Shown here: one piece after another, positions 1-10,655 of the stretch
How positions within the stretch are numbered: the stretch's first letter is position 1
How the letters are laid out: every line of letters starts with the position of its first letter
Assembly (NCBI GenBank): GCA_933228675.1
Contig: OW121740.1
Span: 57,475,000 to 57,538,999, forward strand
DNA length: 64,000 nt
Direction of reading: 5' to 3'
Source of the DNA: Stomorhina lunata
Taxonomy: Eukaryota > Arthropoda > Insecta > Diptera > Rhiniidae
The notes under the pieces: generated by a model
Database searches by the model: none
What the model saw: the letters and a program-made list of their open reading frames with translations, nothing else
Told to the model about the DNA's origin: nothing
Translations under genes and position numbers: made by a program

Positions 1-404
1 GCTAGTCTTCCGTAGAGCGTTCCCAACGAAAACATACATACAGGCTGTTAAATTCGAGAAATTTTAAGATGGGGGAGTGCATGATAAATTGCTATTAAGA
101 GGTAACTTTCAGAGTTTTTAGCTTCATCCCTTTTAGTGATTGGCGTAACATTAGCAACCTTCTAACACAGACGAAATTTATCGGCACTGTACAAGGAGCT
201 GAAAAGGTCGGTTGACAGTTACTCTGGAGACTTGTTTGTTTTCAGATCCAGAACCAAATGGCGTTCCAGAATTGGTCTTTAAGCGAAACTAGTGATTTTA
301 AAATATCAGATTTCCAGAGGAAGCTATTCGTTGTTTTGACAAAAGTTAGGAACAAGTTCTAAATATGGACTTTTGGAGATTTTATAGATGGTATCTTATT
401 AAAT

Positions 405-640
405 TGTTAACCGCTGTAGTATAGCAGATTAGTCATCCGCCTAGCATATCAGAGGTCCTAAGTTCAATCCTCGGCCAGACTCACTTGAAAAAAATAAATT
501 TTCAAAAAAGCGGCGGTTCACCTCATAACTCAGCTAGCCACTGGTTATTGAGTATTAGGCTATGTAAAACTTCTCTAACTAATACATTTGCCGTTCGGAG
601 CCGGAGTTTAAAAGTAGGTCCCTTTCAATGAGTCAAAAAA
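405..640 (+). repeat. tRNA-derived SINE
   Basis: The head at 411-480 resembles a tRNA. It has an A-box-like stretch near 417-430, an AGC anticodon-like loop near 452 (tRNA-Ala-like) and a B-box with GTTCAATCC at 462-470. It then runs into a non-tRNA body containing 'GCCGTTCGGAG' and 'GTAGGTCCCTTT' (about 590-627), a body I recognise from tRNA-derived SINEs of flies. The acceptor stem does not pair, so this is not a functional tRNA. The 3' boundary is uncertain. Confidence 0.6.
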
Positions 641-781
641 TAGAATCGGATGCAGCTCAAAGTCTGAGAGAAGTACCACTTGTTCCAATTGGGATGTTGT
701 TGTGGAAATTATTATTATCTTATCAAATAAGTTCAAGACATATTCGGGGGTATCATAGTGTTTTGATCGTTTTTCTACTCT

Positions 782-989
782 GGGCCTGTTCGAAAATGCA
801 TCACTGCGCTGCATCACGACTTTTAGCGCTTGATAATAAGCTAACTGTTTTATTTTACTCCAAATTTTTTACGCAAGTAGAAAGCAGTGCTGCACAAAAA
901 TATGTACGCCTAAACAGCGCATCATAGTATTTCATGCTGCAAAGTTTGCAATCGTGATGCAGTGCAGTGATGCATTTCCGAACACGCCC
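782..989. mobile_element. 208-bp MITE with 38-bp TIRs
   Basis: GGGCCTGTTCGAAAATGCAT at the left end is matched in inverted orientation at 952-989 (GGGCGTGTTCGGAAATGCAT read from the right). The inverted match continues through a CACTGC(G/A)CTGCATCACGA stretch. Flanks give TCT on both sides, or an imperfect 8-bp duplication, so PIF/Harbinger versus hAT cannot be decided. The short ORFs overlapping it are not genes. Confidence 0.6.
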
Positions 990-1689
990 TCTATCTCATA
1001 TGTATATTTTAAATAACCTTCTATATTAAAATTTTAAACTTATACATTTTTTTGCAGATGACGGCAACTTTTGTTTTTCGTATTTATTTAACAGATCAAG
1101 TGCTTTAAGATCACAATCCATATCTGTGGGAGGCCGTGTGATTTTAATGGTCGCAAAACCATACATGGGCTGTATAAACATTCTGGAAACAGATGTTCTT
1201 GTCCTGAGAATTCAGTGTTTTCGGTTGAAAAATATATTTTTCAACTGTAGGAATATGCGTTCAAGTCCCATTGAAAGAAATACTATCTACATCGTACATA
1301 AAGGCCGAAAATGCTTATCGGTTACAGTAGGGTATCTTTTTTATTGATTCACTAGAGCATTGACACTGAATGTGTTCTGACAAAAAGAAGTGAACTGTGT
1401 TTTAAAATTGGCTTTACCATAAGACATCTTAAAGTATAAATTTTAGTATCTTTATAAAATTCGAAGACGATTGTGCGATGCCCGCCTCTCAGTTTTGAAA
1501 ATTGTAAAGGGAAGTAGGGAGACGAAAATAAATATCTATAACTCATTTATTGCAAAATTTTGGTATATAAGAAATGATAGATCGGCACGTATTTCACCAC
1601 GGGTCTTATATATACATATATCCATCGGACCGGAAAACGCTTAAATCCATCGAATGTATGGGGTTGTTCTTTGGGAAACATTTATAATT
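990..1689. other. no recognisable feature
   Basis: AT-rich sequence with only short ORFs that have no recognisable domains. I see no RNA gene or TE terminus here. Confidence 0.4.
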
Positions 1690-1757
1690 TCAGCATAAGT
1701 TGATGGTGGTTAAACTAATTTAGGTACAGCCGAATATAACACTCTTACTTATACATG
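1690..1757 (-). repeat. short DINE-1-like 5' end fragment
   Basis: Read on the minus strand from 1757 it starts with AAGTAAGAGTGTTATATTCG and continues with 'GGCTGTAC', the same 5' end as the copies at 52447 and 53074. It then degenerates. Confidence 0.45.
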
Positions 1758-2838
1758 TTTTATATAAAAAATTTTAAACTTACGTTGTTGGGCCCATGTT
1801 GAACCATATAAAAGTGATGTAAGAATGACAAGAACTATCTTGAACATTTTGTTGCTGAGATCAATTAATATTTATTTATAGATGAAAGTAAAAGTTTTTT
1901 CTTTTCAATTTTTTTTATTTTAAATCAAAACTCTCTAATTAGCATAAATCTTTAACAATCGATTAGTTAACACCTATTTAGAAGAAAAAAAAAAAAAAAA
2001 AACAGATGGATACCAGCGAAAGTAATGTATTGAAAAAATATGTAAATATATTTCAATAAGTTTTTTTGTTTTTAAATATTTTACGCTTTTTTCTTTAAAA
2101 ATTCCAATAATTTCACTTTAAAGGAAAAAATTAGGTCACAGCACGTTTAAAACAAAAATGCGGTTTGTGTCGGTTTTAAGCCAGAACCTTTTTGGAATTT
2201 TAAATTGGTATTTTTTATTTCTTGTTAAAGCACACTTTTCAATTTTTTATTATCTTTCTTTCAATTATTTTATTTTTTTTTACTTAAAATCTTTTTTTTT
2301 TTAATTCTTATGTCTTATACGGAAGAAATTTCTTTCAATTCTTGCCAGCGTCAGAGCCCGTCGTAGTTCGAGTTACAACTTTCACGCGACTCAGTTTGGT
2401 AATGAATTGAAATCTTCATGGGTTGAGCATTTTAACCAGCTTTAAAATGCGTCAAAGAAATGGCTTAAACATATTGTACTCGTACCATCGAATAGCTTAA
2501 ATATTTCATTGTTTATTTTTCTTCATTTTAAATTACTCGCATACGCTACATATAAACATCATAATCATGTTCATTATCGTGACCATCTTCATGGCAATGG
2601 TCATTAGTAAACATCATTATTATCATGTGAAAAGGTAAACAAAAACAAAGAAACAATAAAATGGAAACAAGTTAATGAATGAAACGAAACGAAAAGTAAC
2701 TGAAACAAAAACCATTAAGAAGAAAAAGTTCAAGAATGAAAGAAATTAAATGATATGAATGTTTATATTAACCCATTATGTACCAATCTAAGGGACATAA
2801 AAAGCAAATTTTAAGTAATACAAATTGGGAATTATAAA
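1758..2838. other. no recognisable gene; contains a poly(A) tract
   Basis: Very AT-rich. An 18-A tract begins at about 1985. The stretch 2340-2400 is locally more GC-rich (TTGCCAGCGTCAG...), but no ORF or splice structure supports an exon. Confidence 0.35.
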
Positions 2839-5143
2839 TCTATATATATATGTAAAACTCTAATGTGACTGACTGACTCATCATCGCCCAGCCCAAACGG
2901 CTAAAGCTAGAGAATTTCACAGCGGGTACCTTTTTAGAAGTATAGATCCACTAAGAACGGATTTTTGGAAATTCGACCTCTAAGGGGGTAAAAAGAGGTA
3001 AAAAAGGGAAAAGTATCATCAGCTACAAATAAGTAGACACGTGTTTGGTACTTTTTAGCAGATGGGACAAATAGGGGGTAAAAATAAAATGTTGGTACTT
3101 TTTTTAACCCATGTGTATCTTTTGAACCAATCAACATAGTAACAAAATTCAAAACGGAGACTGTAAACAAGAAAAAAATATTAGATACGTGTTTGGTACT
3201 TTTTTGATTCAGGGTTCAAAAAGCGGGGAAAAATTTAGGGTAGGTCCATTTTTTCTTTTTCTTTGTATTTCACTTGAACTAATAAAGCTAGAAATAAAAT
3301 TTATAGGGAGGTCGATTGCCAAGTACAAAACATCAAACACGTATTTGGTACTTTTTTCAATTAAAAGGGTAAAAAAGGGAAAAATCGGTAAAATTATATC
3401 TCCTTAACTAAAAGCGATAGAAGCGAAAAATAAATTGGTTTGAGATTCGCACTAAAAATAAAGGGACACGTTTTCGTTACTTTTTTTGAAAATCGGGCGC
3501 CTAGCAGACAAAACAGGGTAGAAAAGGGAGAAATTAGTAACATCATATCTCCGAAACCTATATTGATAGAAACAAAGTTAAATTGGATTTGAATCGGCTA
3601 GGAAAATAGGGGGACACATGTTTGGTACTTTTTTGAAAATGGCACTAATAAGGATAAAAAAGGGTAAAAACTATATTTTGGTACTTTTTTTAATCCATAT
3701 GTATCTTTTGAACTAATAAACATAGAAACATAATTTATATCGCAACCGATAGATATTAAAAAACAATTCAACACGTATTTGATACTTTTGCGATTAATGG
3801 GGTACAAAAGGGTAAAAAATGGGAAAATATTCAAGGGTAGGTTTTTTGTTTTTTAGCATAATTTATTGTCTGGTCAATTGACATAGAAAAAAATAAATAA
3901 AATACGTGTTTGGTACTTAGTTTGATTTTGGGGGTAAAAATCTGTAAAAATTCATCTTCTAAACCAAAAATGATAGAAACAAAAACTAAATTGGTCTGGG
4001 GGAAAAATCTGTAACGTAATATCTTCTAAATCAAAAGTGATAGAAACAAAATTGAATTGGTCTATGATCAGCATTAAAAATTAAAGGACACGGGTTCGAT
4101 ATTTTTTTTAAATTTGGGCGCTTAACTGTAAAACAGGCTAGAAAATGAATAAATTATATAATCTGCTAGAAAAAAAAGGGACATGTGTTCTGTCCTTTTT
4201 TGGAAATGGCACTAATAAGGGCAAAAAGGGTGAAAACTATATTATGGTACTTTGTCTTACCCGTTTGTATCTTTTGAACTTAAAAACATAAAGACTCATA
4301 TTATGCCACAATCAATAAGTATTAAAAAATATTAAACAAGTGCTTGGTACTTTTACGATAAATGGGGTTCAAAAGGCTGAAAACGGGAAAATATTAATTT
4401 AAGCTAATGAAGTCAGAAGTATAAATTAGAGATGTGTCGATTCACATTGAAGAACATTTAAGTAAGTGTTTGTTACTTTTTTCAATCAAAGGGCTACCTT
4501 GGTACGTTTTGACCCATATATAATTTTTGAATCAATTATTATAGAAACAAAACTTATACCGCAATCGATAAACATCAAAATGGTATCAAATAAGTTTTTG
4601 ATACTTTTTCTACTAATGGTGTAGAAAAGGACAAAAACGGGTCAAAAAATTTAAAGATAGGTTTTGTTCCTTTTAAACTATGCATATTGTTTAAATCAAT
4701 ACATTGAAGAAATATGTGACAGGTGTTTGGTACTTTTTTCAATTAACAAAAATGGAGTTATGATCAGCAATAAAAATATTAGGACACGTATTCGGTATTT
4801 TTTTTTTTAATTTGGCTTATCAGGGTAAAAAAGGGGTGAAAAGGAAACTTTTGTAAAATATTCAAAATCAAAAGCGACAAGAACAAGATTTAAATTGGGT
4901 TAGCAATCAAAATTGGGTCAGCTACGAAAATAAGGGAGGCGTATTTAGTACTTTTTGGAAATGTAGAGGGTAGGTACTTATTTTGTCCTATATGTATCTT
5001 AAGAATTAATATGTATTTAATTTAATTTATATCGGAATCGATAAACAAGTGTACAAATTATTTTGGTAAATTTTGTAACTTTTTATTTGTAACTTTGTCA
5101 ATTCAAATGGTACCGCTAATGAAGTAGCGGGTTCTGAAGCTAG
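2839..5143 (+). mobile_element. non-autonomous Helitron with internal tandem array
   Basis: It begins TCTATATATATATG after an A (2838) and ends CTAG (5140-5143) before a T, matching the A|TC...CTRR|T insertion rule of Helitrons. A 6-bp hairpin, CCGCTA-ATGAAG-TAGCGG (5113-5130), sits 9 bases before the terminal CTAG. There is no Rep/helicase ORF. The interior is a diverged tandem repeat (next entry). A second element with the same TCTATAT... start and CTAGT end lies at 15642-16633. Confidence 0.6.
3020..4960 (+). repeat. diverged ~130-150 bp tandem repeat array
   Basis: A recurring core resembling ACACGTGTTTGGTACTTTTT is seen near 3040, 3187, 3340, 3465, 3613, 3770, 3902, 4087, 4180, 4335, 4455, 4720, 4775 and 4935. 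It is associated with GGGTAAAAAAGGG(A) blocks and 'AAACATAGAAAC' blocks. Two unit types alternate. ORFs in this array are by-products of the repeats. Confidence 0.6.
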
Positions 5144-5394
5144 TATAATATAAGAAGAAATACATCTATTGATGATCATATTCGATTTTATATAACTCAT
5201 GTTGGTATACCACTCATGAGCTCCACAAACCTGATTTCGGCAAACGGTAATACTGTATACATATATCTTAAATTAGTGGTCTGACTTTTGAACTTTGTGA
5301 GGGCCCTTTCTCATGACATATAGGAATTATATGCATTTTATTTTAGGTAATCTTTCCAGTATAATTCTAAGAAGTCGGACCATACAACCTGTTT

Positions 5395-6010
5395 AGGGTA
5401 AAAGCCGAGCTTATTATAGAATTCCATGTGCTTCTATCTTGTGCGTATATTCGCCAATTTCGTAGGCCAAGCTTTGAAATATTTTTCTCTACTTGGTCTT
5501 TTCATCTTAGTTTCGAACGTCCTCTTCTACACGTTTCCTCGGGATCATTTTCGAGTATTTTCGTCTATTCGAACAATATGTCCCATTTAACACAACCGCT
5601 GCTGTTAAATGCGTTTTACTATGTCGATGTCAGCGTATTACTCATACAGCTCATGGTTCATTCGATGTCGATATACATTGTTGACGCAAAAAGATTTTTC
5701 TTAGAATCTTCCTCTTAAAAGCTCCATGGGCAAGTGCCCATGATTCAGCACCATAACACGGCTAGTATAAGCGTTTTAAAGAGCGTGATTTTAGTTCTTA
5801 CGAAGAAAGCTTTATTTCTTAGCTGCCTGCTTGAGTCAAAAAAGCATTTGTTGGCAAATATGAATTTACGTTTGATTTCCATACTTATGTCGTTATTTAT
5901 GTTGACGGCGGTACCAAGGTAAACAAATTCTTTAACAACCTCGAAGTTATAGTTCTCAACGGATTACATGTGGTCCAACTCTTGTTGACTGTCTGTATGT
6001 TTTTGATTTA
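5395..6010 (-). pseudogene. non-LTR retrotransposon relic, RT C-terminal and 3' end
   Basis: Read on the minus strand this gives broken frames reading NYNFEVVKEFVYLGTAVN, then RQLRNKAFFVRTKITLFKTL, then a decayed 'FERKILRKIF...MNHELY' tail. This is the thumb/C-terminal part of an RTE/CR1-like LINE reverse transcriptase, and the element ends near CCTAAACAGGTTGTA. Stops and frameshifts make it non-coding. Related relics are at 16820-17105, 34600-34968 and 48745-49020. The 5' part of the same copy lies at 7735-8285, on the other side of a hAT insertion. Confidence 0.65.
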
Positions 6011-6029
6011 TTGACAACTACACCATTTT

Positions 6030-6365
6030 CAATTGTAAATGAGACATTTTTACATTGAATTGAGAATTTTTATTTATAAAATGAGATAGTTCCAATTGAA
6101 ATTAAGAATTTTCATTTAAATTTGAGAAAATTCCAATTGAAATTGAGAAATTTCATTTGAAAATGAGAAATTTTAAATTCAAAATGCGAATTTTCTATTT
6201 GTAAATGAGAATTTTTCATTTGAAATTGAGAAAACTGTAATTGAAAATGAGAAATTGCCATTTCTAATTGGAAATTTTTTATAGGGTTTTTCTAAATTTC
6301 GAATGAAAATGTTTCAATTCTAAATGAAAATTTCTCAATTACAAACGAAAATTTCTCATTTTCGG
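6030..6365. repeat. degenerate ~30-bp AT-rich tandem repeats
   Basis: Alternating (C)ATTTGAAAATGAGAAATTT and AATTGAAATTGAGAA(A)TTT motifs recur about every 30 bp. After about 6290 the orientation flips (TTTCAATTCTAAATGAAAAT). Low-complexity sequence inside the LINE relic. Confidence 0.5.
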
Positions 6366-6385
6366 AGGATTTTCTCTAACATAAT

Positions 6386-7726
6386 CAGCGTTACCGTTAT
6401 GCGACTAAAGTCTCAATTTGCGACTTTTTAGGTGGCCTGCGACGCAACCTGCGACTTTTCTTCCATGGACCTTTTTTGCCACTTTTTCGAGTTTTGTGCG
6501 TCTTTTGACACCTTTTTAGAAAATTATTTAAAATTTTTATTTTTTAGCCCATATTCAATATCTCAACTAAAATTTCCTAAAATGATTTTAACTTAAGTAT
6601 AATGCCATCACTTTGGTCTCAGTTTGCTATCTAAAACTATTAAAAGCAATATATAATTTTTTGCACGATTTTCAAAATCTTCATACAATTTTAGCAAAAA
6701 ATGATTTTTTGGTGCGCTTTTGCTTTTAAGGTACAGGGCCAATACACGCGGCATGCGGCTGCGGGTGGTCGTAGTATTGCCAGTACATAAAATGTGCATT
6801 TGTTTACAAAAATATTCATATAAAAATATTTGAGTAGGATATAATTAAAACTGGCAGCACTGAAAAAATCTGCCGCGCGGAAAAGTAGAATAAAGTTCTA
6901 CTTTTTTCCATTGCCGCTTGAAATTTGACAAATCAAAAAACAGCTGATTGCCTTAGGTGTTAAATGGCGGAAACTCAGTTTATGAGGTAGTTTGGAATTT
7001 TTATACATATTTGCGAGTGTACTCCACGAAAACCCGGTATTTTGAGAAATTTACGTTCAAATTTTCGTCATTTGCACCTGTCGTATGTTATACCAATATG
7101 GAGAACATAAATGAGATATATATCAAACGATGTACAACTGAAAGATCTACCGATCCTTATTCATTTTTTAGGAATTCATTGAGGGGGCCGAAAAATATGC
7201 GAAAAAAATTGAAAAGTGTCGAAAACGTGCTTAAATTTTTGGCAGCCATGAAGTAGTATTTGAAGTGACGAAATTAAAATTTAGAGGGCAATGGATTCAT
7301 TCCCCAAGTGTCTATAGTGTCTATTTCATAAAATAACGACTTGGGTCCAAATTAAACGAAAAAAGAAGACGAAATATGAAAAAAAACGTAAATGCTTAAT
7401 TCGATTTTTTTACGTTTTTGAAATTTGCGCTACTAATATATGATCAATATACCTGAAGTCTTAGAAGTTCAAATCTGTAATTAGATTTTCCGAACACCTA
7501 AGAGTACAAAAATTATTCGAGTTGAAAGTCGGTTTTATAGGAATTAAAACTGTTTGATTTTTGCCTATATATAATAATTTTTTCAAGTATGAATTGATAG
7601 TCTTTTGTTCATTGTTTAAGTAAAATGTTTTAAAAAAAAGTGTGCGACTTTTTTTTTGTTGAAAGTGACTTTTTGTAAAAAGCGACTTTTTTTGCGACTT
7701 TTTCAAATTTGTCAGCGGTAACGCTG
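6386..7726. mobile_element. hAT-like element, TIR CAGCGTTACCG
   Basis: The left end CAGCGTTACCG (6386) is matched at the right by the inverted CAGCGTTACCGCT (ending 7726). Both ends carry subterminal repeats of GCGACTTTTT. Flanks are AACATAAT (6378-6385) and AACACAAT (7727-7734), an 8-bp target duplication with one difference, as expected for hAT. No transposase ORF remains; ORFs of 99, 90 and 76 aa here have no recognisable domain. It splits a LINE within its RT region. The segment 7010-7310 recurs inverted at 17110-17440. Confidence 0.6.
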
Positions 7727-7734
7727 AACACAAT

Positions 7735-8285
7735 ATTAAAGAGATCGCATGACAAACTTTCGCCTTTCCTTAGTCCCTGTTTAGTTTTCTCTGAGTAATT
7801 GAGCTGTTCGTTGCTAATAATCAGTAGCAATTTGATGAGATTTGAGCTTTTTGACGTCAAACTTTCTTTGCACTTCCGTCTGTATGTTTCTTAGCACACT
7901 CAGACGTTATCTCACCTTAACTGAAACAAGGTAATAATCGTAGTCCGTATTAGCTCCTCGAATTGAGCGCACATCCAATACACTTGAAGAATGTCATCCG
8001 TTAACTACAACATGATCAATCTGATTTTTTGCTTCTTGCTCAGAAGACACCCATGTCGCTTTATGGACTTAGAGGTATGAAAACCTGGTGCTTATTATGA
8101 GGGAACTCGCGGCATATGTTAGCTCATTACATTAACAGGTGTTAACGTCGTTACTCAGGTACTACGAGGAGGTCAGTGTATACAGTTTAGATGAAGAATG
8201 TACCAAGATAAGTGTGGGCTTACAAAGTTAAGACCAATCAGAACCGTTGCTTGGTATTCAACATCTCCCACATACTCTAAACCTA
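7735..8285 (-). pseudogene. non-LTR retrotransposon relic, endonuclease C-terminus to RT start
   Basis: On the minus strand the frames read KATWVSSEQEAKNQIDHVVV (C-terminal AP-endonuclease signature, 'NQIDHV' matching the family's NQIDYI). These are followed by RSIRGANTDYDYYLVSVKVR and then TKQGLRKGESLSCDLFNIVF, an RT palm motif of the 'GLRQGDPLSCLLFNI' type. Several frameshifts and stops. It continues at 5395-6010 beyond the hAT insertion. Confidence 0.65.
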
Positions 8286-8287
8286 TA

Positions 8288-9595
8288 TGGGCAAATCCGT
8301 TTATGGAAAAATTAACCATATATTGATCCTTTAGAATATATATTGGATACAATTTTTGATTGCTCTCTTCGTTAATGGCAGGTCTTTTTTTGCACCCATC
8401 TCGTATTTTTATACATTTTTTAAAATAATAGGTTTTTTAAAAGTTCATAAAAATGGCAAAAACATCCATTTATCTATCAAGTTTCAGTAGGGGCTCAAAG
8501 TCTGCTTAATTTTACACAATTAGATGTAAAAGAACCCACCAAAAGTAATTGGAGTGATATAAATGACGTCAAGATAAAAAGGGCTCACAGTGTGTAGCGT
8601 CCGTCACAGAAATAAAGTTTTTTTTTAATTTGACTAGTGCAATTTTTCTTTTTTCTTCAATTAAACTTGGTTCGTAAAGAGAAGTTATAGTATACGTTAC
8701 ATTAGGCTAAAAATATATAGATGTTTATATAGCATTTTACAGAATAATATGTATCGGAAAGTGTGTAGCGTCCGTCAGAGTATTTATTTTTTACAAAATG
8801 ATATTTATTAAATACAATATTTACAAACACATATCTGTCTTATTCATAAAGCAATAACACTGTCTATATCCACAGATTAAATAAAAGATATTAGGTGTTA
8901 AAAAAATATACAGTGGGGCAAATTTGATGCTTTTGAAATTTGGTTTTTGGGACACTCTAACAGCTAGCCGCAGCATTCTTTCGACGAAAATTAAGATGTA
9001 AAAAGTGAAAAACTTTAAATAAACATATGTATTTAGCCGTTTTGTGAAATAATAAATTATGTCCAAAAATCGCATTTTAACCGCTAACATGAAAAGGAAG
9101 GAGATGAAATTCGGAAACTTATAAAACCATTATTTTCACTGATTAACGAATCCTTAAAAAATTTTATGAAATATGAATTATTTCTTAAAAAAAACATTCA
9201 AGTAAAAACTGTATCGTCCGTCACGTAGCGTCCGCAACAGTACATTTATGGATTTTTGGTGAAACTGGATACTTTAAAATATTTTATAAAAGCTCTGGTT
9301 TTCCTCTATCCTTTATATATTACAATTTTATTATTACTATGACCGATTTGATGAAAATTGCAGAAACACGTGTTGAAAAAAAAGTCACTTACATTCTTTG
9401 TAGCGTCCGTCACAGCAGTTTAAAAGCGAATATCTTTTTCCTCCAAAAGAAGTTTGTAAATTAACAAATGTCATTCGATAGCAAAATCGATGGGCTAATA
9501 TTATCGGAAATCTGTGCGATGATATCTAGTGCAGAACGGCAATAAGTACAACAAAATCCGTATAAATGTATCGTTCGTCACGCAGGATTTGCCCA
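8288..9595 (+). mobile_element. TGGGCAAATCC element, copy 1 (1.3 kb, uninterrupted)
   Basis: TIR TGGGCAAATCC at 8288-8298 and inverted at 9585-9595, each flanked by TA, as expected for the Tc1/mariner type. No transposase ORF. Inside are repeats of a GC-rich motif, TAGCGTCCGTCACAG or close variants, at 8595, 8766, 9212, 9226, 9401 and 9569; the last lies beside the right TIR. Intervals are about 170 bp in three cases. Copies with the same order of motifs are at 37155-40700 (split), 49888-51976 (inverted, split) and 57270-57686 (right end only). I do not recognise the family. Confidence 0.7.
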
Positions 9596-10655
9596 TATGT
9601 TTTATATATTTTACTTCTAAGAACCTATAGATTGAACATAACGACAGAACAATACCTCCAAGATATGATTGTATTAAAACTTATCAAATTCTGTCTATTA
9701 ACTTTGGCAATGAGATGTACTAAATATCCCGCATTTAATAAAAATTCTCTAATAAAAGTTTTGCTCTAAGACTGTCTTTAAAGTTTAATTTTTTTCAGTT
9801 CAATAGTGCAACGGATAATGTAGTTCTTTGGTTTAAGGGGTTAAACGCTCTTGTTACTTTTATGAGGATATTTTTTTTATGACCATTTATAGACATGTTA
9901 TCCTTAGTTATAATTTGTAATTGTACATACATACGTACATACATACATATTTCATATTTTTGCATGTTTGTAAATTTTTATATATAAACAATAAGGGTAT
10001 AACTTTCAGATAAATTTGAAGTTAAAGGTTCTCCATTTAAATTTGAAGGTAATCCACATTTCAAATTTACGCTGTGTGACATTAAGACTTTGTCATCCTG
10101 CTTCTACTTCAAAGAAGAAGGGTAAATCTGTAATCATAGATATTAAATTCCACAATCGGATATACATATAGTTTGAGTGCACCACAATAATATTGTGTGT
10201 CTATTAATATTAAGATAAGTTTATATTTTTAAATTTTTAAAAACAATAATTTTTATTAGCGACTTTTGGTGAACGTTACACCCCTAATGTACATTTTCCA
10301 ACGCGTAATTAAACCTTTCATGAATTGTTAGTCAGACTATTTACTTTTAAAACAAAACTATGTCAAAAGGTGTAATCGGCAAAAAATAAAGACAAATGTG
10401 TCAAGGTCAAATAAAAAGAAATTTATATCAATGGCGGCACTCTCAAAATATACAGATTCATAAAAAAATTTGATTGTCTCAAAAATCTGTACATGTTAAA
10501 AACGTGTGCTAATTTTAAAATAACTATATATTTATTTTAAATTTATGTATATGTTAAATACTAATAAGATATTAACCTAGAATTTTTGGCATGAATATAA
10601 GGTAAATGACCGTTACCATTCGAAAAAATTTTAAATGGTAAAAACTAAGCTCAAT
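9596..10655. other. no gene; contains a (TACA)n microsatellite
   Basis: AT-rich intergenic sequence. A short CATACATACGTACATACATA tract lies at about 9924-9950. No domain-bearing ORF. Confidence 0.4.

Noticed and set aside
411..480. Functional tRNA-Ala gene
   Set aside because: A- and B-box-like sequences exist but the acceptor and T stems do not pair and the sequence runs into a SINE body.
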